Below are positions 12,681-24,093 of a DNA stretch of 64,000 bases, piece by piece (the stretch's first letter is position 1; each line of letters opens with the position of its first letter). Where the stretch lies: contig BROE01000020.1 in assembly GCA_036571765.1 (NCBI GenBank), forward strand, positions 15,416,163 through 15,480,162. Reading direction: 5' to 3'. The stretch is from Plecoglossus altivelis. Taxonomy: Eukaryota > Chordata > Actinopteri > Osmeriformes > Plecoglossidae. Below the pieces are notes generated by a model. It ran no database searches. It saw only the letters and a program-made list of their open reading frames with translations, and was not told the origin of the DNA. A program made the translations under genes and the position numbers.

Positions 12681-14179
12681 TAAGACATGTTAAACATCAA
12701 GGTTTTTTCGTGTTCTCACTTTTTTTTCTTTTTTTCTCTTCACACACATTAAAATCAGCACGTTTCATGGATGTCATTTTACAATAACACAAAATATTCC
12801 AGATAGGCATATTTATAATTCCTTTATGGATATACTAGCCTAAAGGACCATTGAAACGAATGAACTTGTTAGTTTACAGGATTAGTCTACCTCTCTAAAC
12901 TGCTAAACAAAGTATACAAAACAGTCATTCCAATATGATCGCTGCCTAAAAGATCAACACCCTAACAATTTCATAATTGAGAGGACATGCAAATCAACTT
13001 ATGTCCACCGTACACTTCATTTCTTACATTCCCTGAGAGAAGCAAAGAAAACGGTCTAATGAGGTGGTCTAAATCATTACACACGATGTCATGAAGAAAA
13101 ACGTTTTTCTTTTATTGTTTGTTTGAACTTGTAAAGTTCCCTTGATATCTTTTTTATATATAATTTGTTGTGCGTCTCAGGTAAAATCGTCTGCAAACAA
13201 ATGAATTGAAGCTGGTCCTTATGAAAAAAGAGGAGAGGGTGACTGGTCATTGTTGCAAGCACACAAAACTCTGGATTCCAACAAACTTTCTATGCTGGTT
13301 TAAAAAGAGCTCTTTTCATTTCTCGCTATAGGCCTACCTCTGGCCAAGCTAAGTCTTTTCTTGCCCCTTTTAATCCTTCCCTTTATTTCGGAAAAACACA
13401 AAACCAGGTTCCATGCAGTGCTTTAGTGGTTAAAAGTGAAAGAGCTGTTTTTTTCCCCGAGCTGAGCTCTGAATCGCTCAGGAAAATTGGTTCTTCTGAA
13501 TAGGTGAAGGAGGAAAAACGTTTAATAGGATCCGAGGGAGGTTCTGCTCTTGCAATCTGCTCCTTAAACAGGTGGAAATTGGACCTTCTCAATTATACAA
13601 ATAGTAAGTAAAAACCAGCATGGAAAAGCTATTCCATCTTCAAGGATTAGGAACTTTCAATGAAAATTGAGTCTCGTCAAAGCGGAGAAACGAAAATCCT
13701 TTTTGTTAACCAGGTTAAACAATCTGAATATGAATCTTAGTGGTCGTTAAATTCTTAGTGTAGTTTAAGTACAGGATGCTGGAATAAGGTTTTTAATATT
13801 ACGTGTAGGATATTTTTTATTTCTTCGCGTGAAATTTTTCGCCTATTTGCCTATCCTAAAACTTAAACATTTAATATACAAATATTTTTATTAGTAATAG
13901 TAGGCCTAATAATAAATAGCCAAAAAAGGCACGAGTATTCGTACTGATTATGGTCTTCATGTTGTTTTGAATATCATATCGTGTTGTTAAGTTGTTTAAC
14001 AATTATGCAATTACCCGGACTTTAAAACAAAACAAAAATACGTAGATATACTGCTGAATTTGGATTTAGTGAAATTATGTTTTTCTAGGCTATAGAAGCG
14101 ACTGGTGACGAGAGGCACTGGATTTGGAGACATGAATAATAATCTGTAATAACTGTCATGCATACCACCCCCGTGGTCG

Positions 14180-14187
14180 TATATAAG
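14180..14187 (+). promoter_or_regulatory. fezf2: fezf2 core promoter TATA box
   Basis: TATATAAG, followed by a GC-rich GGGCGGTGGGAG stretch. It is the only strong TATA box in the right orientation upstream of the fezf2 coding exon. It would put transcription start near 14210-14215, consistent with the noncoding exon described next. Upstream at 14125-14150 is an AT-rich stretch with ATAATAATCTGTAATAA. Confidence 0.65.
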
Positions 14188-14211
14188 TGGGCGGTGGGAG
14201 AAGGGACAGGG

Positions 14212-14376
14212 CTTGTGATGGCGTTTCTATGTCACTCTGATACGAGCTAGTCCATGTGATGTCAGCTAAATGCAATAGACAGTGATCCAGCACTGATGAG
14301 GAAGTCCGCTTTCAAAATGTGACAGAGCAGTCACGCTGCTATCCACGAACACATCTACCGTCGCTTTTACAATAAG
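14212..14376 (+). other. fezf2: fezf2 putative noncoding first exon (5' UTR)
   Basis: The start is inferred from TATA spacing. The end is a good donor (AATAAG followed by GTAAAC at 14377). A matching acceptor, TTTTCTGGAACCCAG, ends at 14657, so the second exon would start at 14658 and carry 56 nt of leader before the ATG at 14714. Mammalian FEZF2 also has a noncoding first exon. Transcript evidence is needed for the exact start. Confidence 0.5.
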
Positions 14377-14582
14377 GTAAACTTTAACATTGACTCTGAC
14401 GTTAAGTTTACTATCAGATTTTCCAAGGTAGGCTAGGCTACTGAATAGAAATTAACTCGGTGTTTTTTTTCTTTTTCTTTCCTCTAACGAGCTCTGTAAT
14501 GTCCTGTTAATTTTGTGTATACTAGTTAATGAGCATTAATCTGGTACCCCTGGATGCTATTGTTCCGGGAATGGCCATTTGA

Positions 14583-14590
14583 ATGCAAAT
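14583..14590. promoter_or_regulatory. Perfect POU octamer in fezf2 5' UTR intron
   Basis: ATGCAAAT, the consensus octamer bound by POU proteins, inside the 281-nt leader intron. It lies next to GAGCATTAATCTGG (14531), which carries an OTX-like TTAATC core. The combination near the promoter suggests a proximal neural enhancer, which is inference. Confidence 0.35.
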
Positions 14591-14713
14591 GAGTGACATT
14601 GTAATACCAAGGTGCTTATTAAACTGATGTGTGTGTCCTGTCTTTTCTGGAACCCAGGAGCCGAGGACAAGTCGGCTGGTCGGCTGCTGCTCACACCAAG
14701 CTAGGTTTACAAA

Positions 14714-15508
14714 ATGGCAAGTTCTCTTCCTTTGGAAACCATGATGTCTTGCCCACGACTTGACAGCGGCAGGAACGGAGCGTCCACCGCGCCAAAGGCA
14801 TTGGCCTTTTCCATTGACCGGATCATGTCCAAGACCTCGGAACCGAAAGGAAGTTTGGATGACCGGCGAGGATTGGAAATTGCCGAGGGCAAAAAGATGC
14901 TAAGCCTCTGCTCACCCATACCTTGTATGATCCCACTTCAACCTTTTAGCTACGACCTACAAGCCAAGGCGCTGATGAACTACTCCGAATTTTGGAAAGC
15001 TAATTTTAGAGGAACGATATGCGGTTCACCTGCAGCAATGTGCAAAGCTAATTGTGGGATGTGTGGCAAAGGGGACTCGGGCTTGAAGCACTCTATAATA
15101 CCAGGAACTAGAGTAATAAAGCCCCAAGTCATCCACCAAGCAGTTGCTATGCCTACTAACGGGTCTCTGTATTATTTCAACTACCTGGACTCTGCATACC
15201 ACCAGTCTGAGCTGTTATCAGGACACTTGTTCTCCTCAGCCCTGGCCAACTCGCAAGCTCAGGCTTCGTTCTCAGCACACCAGAAACTTTTACTTCTGGA
15301 AAACGCCAAACTTGCCAGCGCTTCGGTCGAGAAGTTCCCCACTCCACAATATCCCCACAAGGAGCATCTACCTGGTCAGTTAGACCAGATAGTTAAGGAG
15401 AACCACAGCCTGAACTCGGAGAAAAACGGCGTAAAAGCTCACGGCAAGCTCAACAACAGCTCCACTGACGGGAAGCCGAAAAACTTCACTTGCGAAGTTT
15501 GTGGAAAG
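14714..15508 (+). CDS. fezf2: fezf2 coding exon 1 (265 codons)
   Basis: Holds the start codon, the Eh1 motif and the whole low-complexity N-terminal half, and ends inside zinc finger 1 at CEVCGK. The donor is GTAGCC at 15509, phase 0. An open frame continues two codons into the intron before a stop, so splicing is required for finger 1. Confidence 0.95.
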
Positions 15509-17095
15509 GTAGCCTAAGCAATATCATATAACTTATATGTTAATATTTGTCTACACGCAATTGTCTGTGTAAGCTATATTCATTAGGCTTTAGATTTTTA
15601 TATATAACGTAAATAATAGGACAATTCGTGCAAAGTAGCCACAACACAATAAAGATAATATAATAAAAGCACAGTATTAGGTATATCAAATATGATGAAT
15701 AAATGATAAAACATTGAAATCATTAGTACTCATACATTAACGAAAACATAATTTTCTTTTTTCTGCAGGTATTTAATGCTCATTATAATTTGACTCGACA
15801 CATGCCAGTGCACACAGGCGCAAGGCCTTTCGTTTGCAAAGTGTGCGGGAAAGGATTCCGTCAGGCCAGCACGCTGTGCAGACACAAAATTATCCACACA
15901 CAGGTGAGACATATTTTACCAGCAAATGTCATTATTATATCTTAAAATTATTATTATTACTATTATTCAAAATAAATATTTTCATTTGGTACATTGTGAA
16001 ACGAGACCATTTATTGTGTTGCAGGAAAAGCCTCATAAATGCAACCAGTGTGGGAAAGCGTTCAACAGAAGCTCAACACTGAACACTCACATACGAATCC
16101 ATGCCGGATACAAACCTTTCGTCTGCGAATTCTGTGGAAAAGGATTTCATCAAAAAGGTAAAAATCCGTGTTAGTCTACTGATGATATCACAAGGCTTTA
16201 TTATAGATCCAGCCTATGTAATCCCCGAAGAAACAATCATCACATAGCCTCAGTTCATCAATTGATCGGTTCTGTTTTCAGAACGAAGCATACCAGACTA
16301 TAATAGCCCACCCTTTGATTAAATCAGCATATAAATATATGTTGTTATTGTTTAATAGCCGTGACGTATCTAGGCTATAAGTAAAAGTACATATTTGAAC
16401 TGGACAATTCGGTATCGCTCATATACATATTCAATGTTCTGTGTCTTGGATTGTAATATCCCACATTATTGATCAAACATGTGGTTACAGGGGCCCTCTA
16501 AGCTGAAGCGATCAATCTAAATAGGACATGTCACTTTACACTAACTAACTCTCCCTGCAAGACTCTTAAATTTACCATGGGTCAATAGACAGACCTCTCC
16601 GGAGTTTACAATCCGACAGTTTTCAGTTGTTTTTGCGTTTGATTTTGACAAAGTTTGACAACTTTTTGACTTCAACATGCAAAGCTCTGATTAATGAAGG
16701 CTGGAGAATGAAGCGCCAACTAACTTAATTGTGAACTCCTGACCTTGGAGAAAATGTGTTCCCTTTGTCCTTGTTTTCATTTGGGTCTATATTTGTTCAT
16801 GTTCGCTTTTATTCATGCATTCTTCTCAATTTCAGGAAATTACAAGAACCACAAACTCACGCACAGTGGAGAGAAGCAGTATAAATGTTCCATATGCAAC
16901 AAAGCCTTCCATCAGATATATAATCTGACCTTCCACATGCACACGCATAACGACAAGAAGCCCTTCACGTGCGGGACTTGCGGAAAAGGCTTTTGCAGGA
17001 ACTTTGACTTGAAAAAACACATACGAAAGCTGCATGATAATAACTCATCGTGTTTATCTGCAACAAACGAATCATCCAGGGCGCTCCAAAGCTGA
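14714..17095 (+). CDS. fezf2: fezf2, forebrain embryonic zinc finger 2 (whole coding region, 4 coding exons)
   Basis: Nuclear transcription factor required for forebrain patterning and for specifying subcortically projecting neurons. Joining 14714-15508, 15769-15903, 16025-16157 and 16836-17095 gives 1323 nt, 440 residues plus stop, close to the family length. All junctions are GT-AG and in phase. An Engrailed-homology-1 type repressor motif ([11 protein letters not shown], about residues 28-38) should recruit Groucho/TLE. Six C2H2 fingers lie at about residues 260-280, 288-308, 316-336, 344-364, 372-392 and 400-422. Each has both cysteines and both histidines. The linkers include the atypical HTGARPF and HAGYKPF known in Fez proteins. 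ATG 14714 opens the family's N-terminus, [16 protein letters not shown]. The fingers and the cadps/C3orf14/ptprg neighbours separate it from fezf1. Confidence 0.97.
15769..15903 (+). CDS. fezf2: fezf2 coding exon 2 (45 codons)
   Basis: Acceptor TTTTTTCTGCAG, donor GTGAGA, phase 0 at both ends. Encodes the rest of finger 1 ([15 protein letters not shown]) and all of finger 2 ([21 protein letters not shown] is split only by its linker). It is too short and lacks a start, so a simple open-frame search would miss it. Confidence 0.95.
16025..16157 (+). CDS. fezf2: fezf2 coding exon 3 (44 codons plus 1 nt)
   Basis: Acceptor TTGTGTTGCAG, donor GTAAAA. Encodes finger 3 ([21 protein letters not shown]) and the first half of finger 4 ([11 protein letters not shown]). 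The next glycine codon is split G/GA across the intron. Confidence 0.95.
16836..17095 (+). CDS. fezf2: fezf2 coding exon 4 with stop codon
   Basis: Acceptor CTCAATTTCAG. Begins with the two nucleotides completing the split glycine, then [17 protein letters not shown]. It finishes finger 4, encodes fingers 5 and 6 ([20 protein letters not shown]), and ends with a short serine-rich tail before TGA at 17093-17095. Confidence 0.95.
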
Positions 17096-17492
17096 GCCAG
17101 TAATGGTTTTCCATGGGATGGGCAATTTGTCATAATACACTTAAAGGGATTGTTTTATTGTGAGTTTGCACCAGTGTAAAAACGGTTTATTTTGTTTGTT
17201 TACATTTTGTCACGATGAAACATAGACCATCGTTATTTGACATGTCAAATGACTGAAAACTCAAAAACAATTGAGCGGGAAAGACTAGACCAACGTGTTT
17301 AATTTTTTAAGCACATTTAGATCAATGCGTCGATGCTTGTATTTTTCCAACAATGACGAAGTGCTGAATTAGCCACATTGAATCTAAAAATGAGTAGGCT
17401 ACAGCCATACTTGGCACAAATAATGTCAAGCATCTATAGCTGTTTCCATTGTTAACGCGTGAAAACGGAATTGTAAATAATAGGCTATGAAA

Positions 17493-17498
17493 AATAAA
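17493..17498 (+). terminator. fezf2: fezf2 polyadenylation signal
   Basis: AATAAA 398 nt after the stop, followed by a T/GT-rich stretch (GTGTTTTATCTTTGG) about 15 nt downstream. This gives a 3' UTR of roughly 420 nt. Confidence 0.6.
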
Positions 17499-17859
17499 AT
17501 GATATTTAACAGTGTTTTATCTTTGGCGTCATTACTCCAAAATATGAAATTCGATCAGAAAATTTGTACGTCATGGTACCGGATTCGATTTCCAAACATT
17601 TATGAATTTATGTAGCCTATGGCTTGTACTAAATAGAACTCTATTTTAATATAAATATAGGCTGTGGCTTGTGCAGGAGTAGCGTGTGAAGTTTTGAAAA
17701 GGTTCTGTTACTTCTGACAGACGCATTTCGACTGGTGCACTTGATATCTATAATGGCACAAATTATTAGATGTAACATGGACTCTTGAAAGCGAATTACA
17801 TTAATCATTTAAACACCCTCGAGGGGCATCTTAGGCGCATGAAGTCTTGTTCATTACAA

Positions 17860-18052
17860 TATGGATAATAGCGCATTCGGCTACATCAGTTTCCACTCTC
17901 CTCATCTGGCCAGTGTTAATATAGCAGAACGTATGCCGCGCACGGCTCCAGGAACAATATTATCCTTGCACGCTAACAGACATTCTGATGAGAAATGGGC
18001 GCGTGCTCCCAAATCTTGGTCTACCAATTACGACGCAATTAGTAATTAGCCT
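17860..18052. promoter_or_regulatory. Candidate regulatory element with TAATTA cluster
   Basis: A repeat-free block ending in three homeodomain cores within 27 bp (CCAATTACG at 18024, CAATTAG at 18037, TAATTAG at 18043). It also has GTTAATATAG near 17915. It lies 0.8-1.0 kb downstream of fezf2. Function is inferred. Confidence 0.35.
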
Positions 18053-18529
18053 ATCCGCCAAGCTCTGACCGGTTAGAAGGCTAATATTTCCAGCTGAGTG
18101 GCCTGCTCACCTCTCTCCTCTACTGTGTATGTACTATTCACATCCACGCTGCTCAAGAGAAAAGAAGATAAGAGACTTTTCACCATACTTATTTTTATAC
18201 TACGAAATCAGTACCTTCACGTGTATTTTTTGTAGCAACTAGGACAAGCTACTGTCATTCCAATCGTCTGTCATTTTCATCCCCACTGATAGCCACAAAA
18301 TAAAAATTGTCATGTTGTATTAATCCAAGCCAACGAAGTATGGAAATGTTAAAATATCTGCCTTCTGATGACCCTAAACGTTTGACGCCACTGGCACACT
18401 TCAGAAACGAAGTCTTGTAGATTCGTGAGACACTAATTCATTTCGTTTAAAAAGCCTACCACACAATGGTCTGATGAAGTTGCTTTCACTTTCCATCTGA
18501 GCCAATCGATTCTAGTTATCAAAAACCTT

Positions 18530-18870
18530 AATTAATTTTCTGTCCAACCCAGAACCTTAATAAGGTTCACGTTTCTACGCACTGATAAATGTCTAGCTGC
18601 AGCCTGGTCTATGGACCGCGTTCAACGTTGTTTGTTTTCGCTGTCTATTGTTTATTGTGCAAAATAATTATTCATCCAGTGTGGGGGGCTATCATTGGAA
18701 AATTCTCAATGGATATGTTTGTTTCGGGAACAGAGTCTCCGCGCAAAAGTGTCCGTCTGTTCCAAAGCCTGGGTAGTAAACAACCTAAAGGCAACGCGTT
18801 GCCCTTTTCTCTGCACTTACCTCTCAAACATCTGAGCAACCAGCTTCGCTTCTAGAAACATGTTAATTGA
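18530..18870. promoter_or_regulatory. Candidate regulatory element downstream of fezf2
   Basis: A repeat-free block with CCTTAATTAATTTTC near 18527, CCTTAATAAGG near 18552 (perfect 11-bp palindrome) and AAAATAATTATTCATC near 18659. The overlapping open frame (88 codons) is taken as chance. Confidence 0.3.
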
Positions 18871-19044
18871 CAACGGAGCTCATTACTGGGCGCACATGTA
18901 ACGCAGCGAGAGATTATGGGGACAAGAGCGCATTAATCAACTGTCAACAATCGAGTACATCTACACGACGCAGGATCCCCCAAAATTGAGGCATTTATAA
19001 GCGACAAAAGACCTGCCTGAGACAGGAAGAAAGGAAGACCCAGA

Positions 19045-19290
19045 CTTTTGTTTGGCCAATTCAATTGATTATAAATGGAAGATTAACGGGTTAGCTTCAG
19101 CGGTTTTCAAGGGCTTGAAGGGGCGAGAAAGGGACCAATTAAATCCACCAAATGTTAACTACATCAGTTTCCCCCCGTTTAGTCCAAATGAAATTCTAAT
19201 TAAACCGTCCCTCGCCATCATTTTGGAAAGCGATTTCTCTCGCTGCTGGAGTAGCGCGCGGGCTGGTTGCGACCCTCGTTAGGAAAGCAC
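19045..19290. promoter_or_regulatory. Candidate regulatory element downstream of fezf2
   Basis: A block with four separate AT homeodomain-type cores in about 150 bp (TTCAATTGATTATAAA at 19059, GACCAATTAAATCC at 19132, TTCTAATTAAACC at 19193). The intervening DNA is non-repetitive and balanced in composition. No coding evidence. Confidence 0.35.
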
Positions 19291-21689
19291 AGGCTCTTGG
19301 CACAAAGAGACCACGATGAGCAGTCTGAAATGCCAAGAGGAAAGTTAATGAGCATCGGGCGCAGTCCTTGGGGCTATTCATGGAAAAGGGTGTTGAAAAG
19401 ATGGAATCAGCCAGTAGCTGTAAACTACATGGTGTTCTCTACACTTCTGACTGTCCAATAGGACAGTCTGGAACATGTCTAATATTGTTCCCAGTATTGC
19501 TCCAAATATTCAGTGGTTATGGAGGTGACATATAATACAGCATATTACACCCATTGAAACAGGCTGTGTACAAACATGCTTTTTTGAAATTCAAAACTTT
19601 ATGAATCAAAGATGTGGTGCAAACAAGTAACCAATTGATGTCTTCAATTCTATAGAAAAACGGTATGTTTTGTGGAAAATATGTTTAACTTATTATTGAA
19701 ATAGAAGGACACATGTCCACCACTCACACACATTCCTTGTATGATTAACGTAAATGTGAATTAAACTGGCTTGTTAAGACGTTTCCAAACATTTACTCAG
19801 TTATGTGTGATATAAACAGGATCATGAATATCCCGCCCCCACACACAGATATTTGAGAGAGTGGATCTTAGATCTGCCATGGCTAGTCAAGGACATGAAG
19901 GAGAGAAGGTGCTTTGTAGCTCTAAGGTCTGTGAGGACGACTAGCAGGAACCATGTTAGAGGAGGGAGCTGTTCCCTGCTGAAATCACATCACTGTCTGT
20001 CAGTCTCCAGAGTGACCTCCACTCAGGACCCGTCTGTCGTCTGCTTGGCCACCCTGAGAGCTTGGGGCCCAGGAGCCCAAGGGGACCCTGTCCTCTCCTC
20101 GCCCGCCCCCGTAGCATCCACCCTCTCTAACAGGAGGAGAGATGGAGCTTCTGACCTCCAAACTATCTGCATTACATGGCCAGCCGATATCAAGAAATTA
20201 CATTTAAAGGTAAAAAAATAATATCATCAAATAATTTTTTAAAAGGTGTGTTTTGTTCATTTAATAAACGTGTTCAAATGTCACAACAAACAAATAGGTC
20301 ATGAATAGATAATGAACTAGACGGAAAATAAATAAGTCATTTTCTCCATCACACCCTGACAGGACTAAGCTCTATTCTTGTGGAATTAAATCATCAGTTC
20401 ATTGTTAGGCAGGAAGACTCAATCTGGGATGTCCGGTGCTAATCCCTCTGACACGAACTGACCCTGCTGGGAAATGTCCACTACTGCTGTGCTTAGCCAG
20501 AACTGCTAATGACGTTTACTATGGAGCCACCTTGTTCCCACAAATCTGTCCCCTTTATAATGAGATCCTACAGGTTGCTGCCTCTATAAGATGAGCATTC
20601 CCGTTGGCCTGGGAGAGCATGGCTAATAGGATGCAAGTGAAGAACTCTGAATTATTGTGTTTCTCTTTCTATAGCTTTGTCCCCTTGACTCAACGCAAGT
20701 ACTGTAGCATTTAATGTTGTGAAGCTGATGGAAAACCATGTTTTCAAAGCAGGAATCATAATTTAAAATGTGATTCTAATTGTCCGACCAATAGCTACTA
20801 AGCATGTAGAGTCATGTGATTTTTATATAGATGCAATCAATATCACCATAAATTGAAAGTGGAACACAATATATCCACACATGCTGCACACTCAGTCAAT
20901 CAATTCAAATAAAATCAAAACTTACTGCACCGGCAAGCCTCACACGGGGTATAAAAGACAACTACTGAAACAGAATCAATACCTCACTAAATGTATCGAC
21001 TAAGAGTACAAACCAAGGACTGAAAACCACAGGAGCTCTCTACAGAGCAGCAAGTCTTAGCATTTATAGCATGAGCATTCACAGACTTACTCCCTTATGA
21101 CAGGCCTTTGTGTTTACAGGGGAATTACAATAGCAAAGGTATGTGCCCAAAGCAGGATTTCGCAAGGCAAGGAACCTGAAGTGCAGTGAAATCTATGATT
21201 ATGTTGACATAGACAAACTCATTCAAAAGGTGGCATTGCACTTATGCTTCAGTCAATGAAAGGGGCAGAGCAGAGATCCCTTAAGGTCAGTGTTCGTTCA
21301 CTTTAGTGTGTGACATGTTATGTTACGTTTAATCGACGAGAACAGAGAGCAAGTCCCTCTACATAGGCAGACAAAGACATGGGTGGGCACGCTCTTAACC
21401 AGAGGTGACAGGACACGAGAATAGGAGCGATGTGGAGAACGTGAAAACGAATTAGCTTCAAAACCGATATTTCAGAAATAATTATGACATGAATGATGTG
21501 AATCAAATTATTTATCAATTAAGGAAATACAAGGAAACAATAAAGAATGAAAAGATTAAATATTTTCAATATCCAAGCTTTGAAAGAAAAAAGTCACTAT
21601 AATGGAAGCCCCCCCAGATCAAAACAGTGTACCCCAGACTGGCAGGATATCATTTTGTAAAAGGCAGCACACAATTACTTATTATCCAA

Positions 21690-22120
21690 TTATTGAGGAT
21701 GACAGTTAACCATTTATTGGGATTTTCTAACCAGCAATTATCTGAGGAGGCTCTCAGCATGTTCTCAATAGATGGCCCAAATCACATCATCATATGGTTC
21801 CAAATTTACGCGCTGCTAAGAGATGGAGGGGGTGACCTCCTGGCCTTCGCTCTCATTGAGCCAGGGGTTAGCTGGTAATCCATGCTGAACTTGAGAGGCT
21901 GGGTTTGGACCCAGGTGTCAGAGGGGTAATGGGAGGTGGGGGAACTGAGGGGCAGGGGTTGTTGTTGGAGGGTGCCAAGGCTAACCGGGGTCTGAGCCAT
22001 GAGCTTGGGGCGTGACGGGGAATGTGGTGTCCGTGGCTAATCCACCTCAGGCTCTTCTCCATTAGAATACATAATGCAAAGCTAGTCATTTGGAAGAGCT
22101 CCAGATCGGGCTCTTCAAAA
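21690..22120. promoter_or_regulatory. Candidate distal fezf2 enhancer block
   Basis: Non-repetitive sequence about 7.5 kb downstream of the inferred fezf2 start. It contains CCAATTATTGAGG (ATTATTG/CAATAAT, SOX-like) near 21687, GCAATTATCTGAGG near 21735 and CATATGG (E-box) near 21791. Position is similar to the mammalian downstream corticospinal enhancer, but homology cannot be judged here. Confidence 0.3.
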
Positions 22121-22359
22121 CCCTTTTAGATAATTCGCAGTCTCCTGTCCCCCTAACCGCCCCTCCCTCAAACCCCGCCCTTGACCTCCCAACCCCCATG
22201 TCAACCCCCTCGACTGCCACCACTACTACCACCCGTAAGCCCTCCCCGCCGCCCCCCACCACACTTGGAGAGGACTGGTGCCTGCCTAACCTCAGGGCCA
22301 GCAGCAGGGCTCAGCTGAGGAGCCAGGGAAGCTGCCAACCATGGCCACTTCAGCCCCGG

Positions 22360-22720
22360 CCATCCGGATGATTGCGTTTGTCAAGCCGCCACTCCGTGTC
22401 AACCCGGCGCAGGTTTGATCATCACAATTAGGCTGGATCAAGGGTGCCTCTCTCTGCCACAGAGAGGACAGAGGAGGGAGGGGGGGGGGAGGAAGGAGGA
22501 GGAGAAGGGTGGTGTATTTTGCCGTTGACAGTCAGGAAGCAGGTGGAAAGGCTCGCAGTATTTTTTTCCGTCCCCGTGCGAGCCGCGAGATGTCCACCTT
22601 CATCAGAGAAAGCATGCAGTGTTTACCCTCTCATTACCTACAGTGCATCTGTTTTGCCCTGTCACTGTTGAGCAATGCATGCATATTCAAATGTCGCAAC
22701 CCATTTGTAACCTCATGAAT
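22360..22720. promoter_or_regulatory. Candidate distal fezf2 enhancer block with octamer-like site
   Basis: Contains TTTGATCATCACAATTAGGC (22414-22433), a TCF/LEF-like plus homeodomain-like arrangement, and GCATGCATATTCAAAT (22677-22692), which includes POU half sites. A G-rich repeat at 22470-22510 separates the two halves. Confidence 0.3.
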
Positions 22721-23713
22721 AAAAACATTTGCTGTATAAAGTCCAGAATTTCAAATAACATAAGTGTTCATGAAAAGGATTCCAATTAGCCTACCAAATA
22801 ATCCATCCCATAACCCTGTCTTTTCGAAGCAGCCCAGTGTTTTTATGCAAGCCTAATAGACATGGATATATGAATAGATCTTTTAACACTTGGTTCTATA
22901 GAGTATTATGACCATATGGTTACTGGCTGACCCCAGGTTAGTCTTCAATAAAGGGACAATAAAAAAGCAATTATTGCAGACACAGAGTGTCCTTCTGGTA
23001 GCCTTTGTTTGATAAAGACTGGTCTACTTTGTAGCTCAGGTACAAAGAAGACACTTCACTGGCAGCATAATAGTTTTAGACATTCCAGAGAACTTAGCTC
23101 AATAGCCCAGGCTAATAATTCTAACCCCCTGATGCACAATGTATACTGGGTGATTAACTGGCAGAGGGAGGGTGGGGGGAGGGGGGGAGAAAGAGTTTAA
23201 AAAGGGAAAAATTAAATCCAGTTTATTTTTTCAATTATTTACACAGTAGGCACATAATTGACGATTGCTCATAATCAGTAAGCATTTGAAGAATAAATAT
23301 AACATTGGTTATAGCTCAACAGTTAGCTTATGCTAAAGAAAGTCTCTTAGGGCTCGAAATTAGTATAATCTAACACTTGGCATACAATTTCCTTATGCGA
23401 CATTTAGTTCCAAATTACAATAGTCTGAATTTGAGTCAATAGACTATTCACATATAATGAAGACCTAATACTGTGTTAAAAGTATATAGTGCTTGAAGGG
23501 TACAACGTATAAAAGACAGCCCTAGAAAAAATACAGCCCTAGCATAAATACAAATAGTTAAGAATGGTCTCCTCACATTTTCAAACTGTGGCAATTCTTT
23601 TTCAAATCTATGGTAATACCTCCCCCTTGTGGCCACACAAATGCCTAACACGAATCATCGAGAAGTCTAGTTCTCCAGTGTTTCAAAACAACTGCTGTTC
23701 AAGTTCCAAGTGT

Positions 23714-23719
23714 TTTATT
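23714..23719 (-). terminator. c3orf14: C3orf14 homologue polyadenylation signal
   Basis: AATAAA on the minus strand (TTTATT on plus), 171 nt past the stop codon of the C3orf14 homologue. A second lies at 23222-23227. Confidence 0.6.
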
Positions 23720-23889
23720 GTCAAATGCACTGAACACAGGGTCTGACTGGGCACTGACATTCTTTAGATGAGACAATGCAGATCTGCTGATAGATGAAAC
23801 AGGCGCAAGACGAAGGTAGTGCATCTTTCACCTGCGATGAAGCTAAGCATCTCTTGCGGGCCTGATATCTGATGTTATTCAAGGTGTTG

Positions 23890-24093
23890 TCAAGGTCGTT
23901 TGGCCGCTCTTGCTGCGGGCTGTGGGGGCAGAGCCCTTGCCCTCTCTTGGGTAGGTACGTGATCTCTGAGAGGTGCGTTCTGCTTGTGTCTCCTGGGTGG
24001 CTTCCCTGTCTCGTCCGCAGGGTGTGGGCCCTTACCCAAGAGGAAGCGCTCCCATTCTGGAATCTTCTCCTCGACAGAAGCCCAGTAACGTGT
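23890..24093 (-). CDS. c3orf14: C3orf14 homologue exon 4 with stop codon
   Basis: Acceptor TGCTCTGTTGCAG, then TRYWASVEEKIPEWERF. Runs 67 codons to the stop at 23892-23890. The tail after residue 105 is basic and proline-rich and does not resemble the mammalian C-terminus. Confidence 0.87.
   Translation of the reverse strand, partial: TRYWASVEEKIPEWERFLLGKGPHPADETGKPPRRHKQNAPLRDHVPTQERARALPPQPAARAAKRP

Larger units (their letters stand above)
7710..14179. other. Intergenic region between cadps and fezf2
   Basis: About 6.5 kb without a supportable gene. Unlike the rest of the window it is AT-rich and almost free of microsatellites; the exceptions are a C-run near 7890 and T-runs near 12720. 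This is typical of regulatory deserts around developmental transcription factors. Blocks annotated separately at 8790-9170 and 12370-12680 look most like constrained sequence. A degenerate dispersed repeat is suspected at 11320-11510. The remaining short open frames have no recognisable product. Confidence 0.6.
17500..23700. other. Intergenic region downstream of fezf2
   Basis: About 6.2 kb between the convergent fezf2 and C3orf14 3' ends, without a supportable gene. It is AT-rich, poor in microsatellites and contains several homeodomain-site-rich blocks annotated separately. Plus-strand frames at 18589-18855 and 19853-20221 have no recognisable product and no splice or codon signature. In mammals a major corticospinal enhancer of Fezf2 (E4/434) lies about 7 kb downstream of the start site. 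The blocks at 21.7-22.7 kb are at a similar distance here. Confidence 0.55.

Noticed and set aside
18589..18855. 88-codon plus-strand frame downstream of fezf2
   Set aside because: It lies in a putative regulatory block. Its peptide is unlike any known protein, and a frame of this length is expected by chance.
19853..20221. 122-codon plus-strand frame
   Set aside because: No recognisable domain, no intron-exon structure, and base composition like its surroundings.
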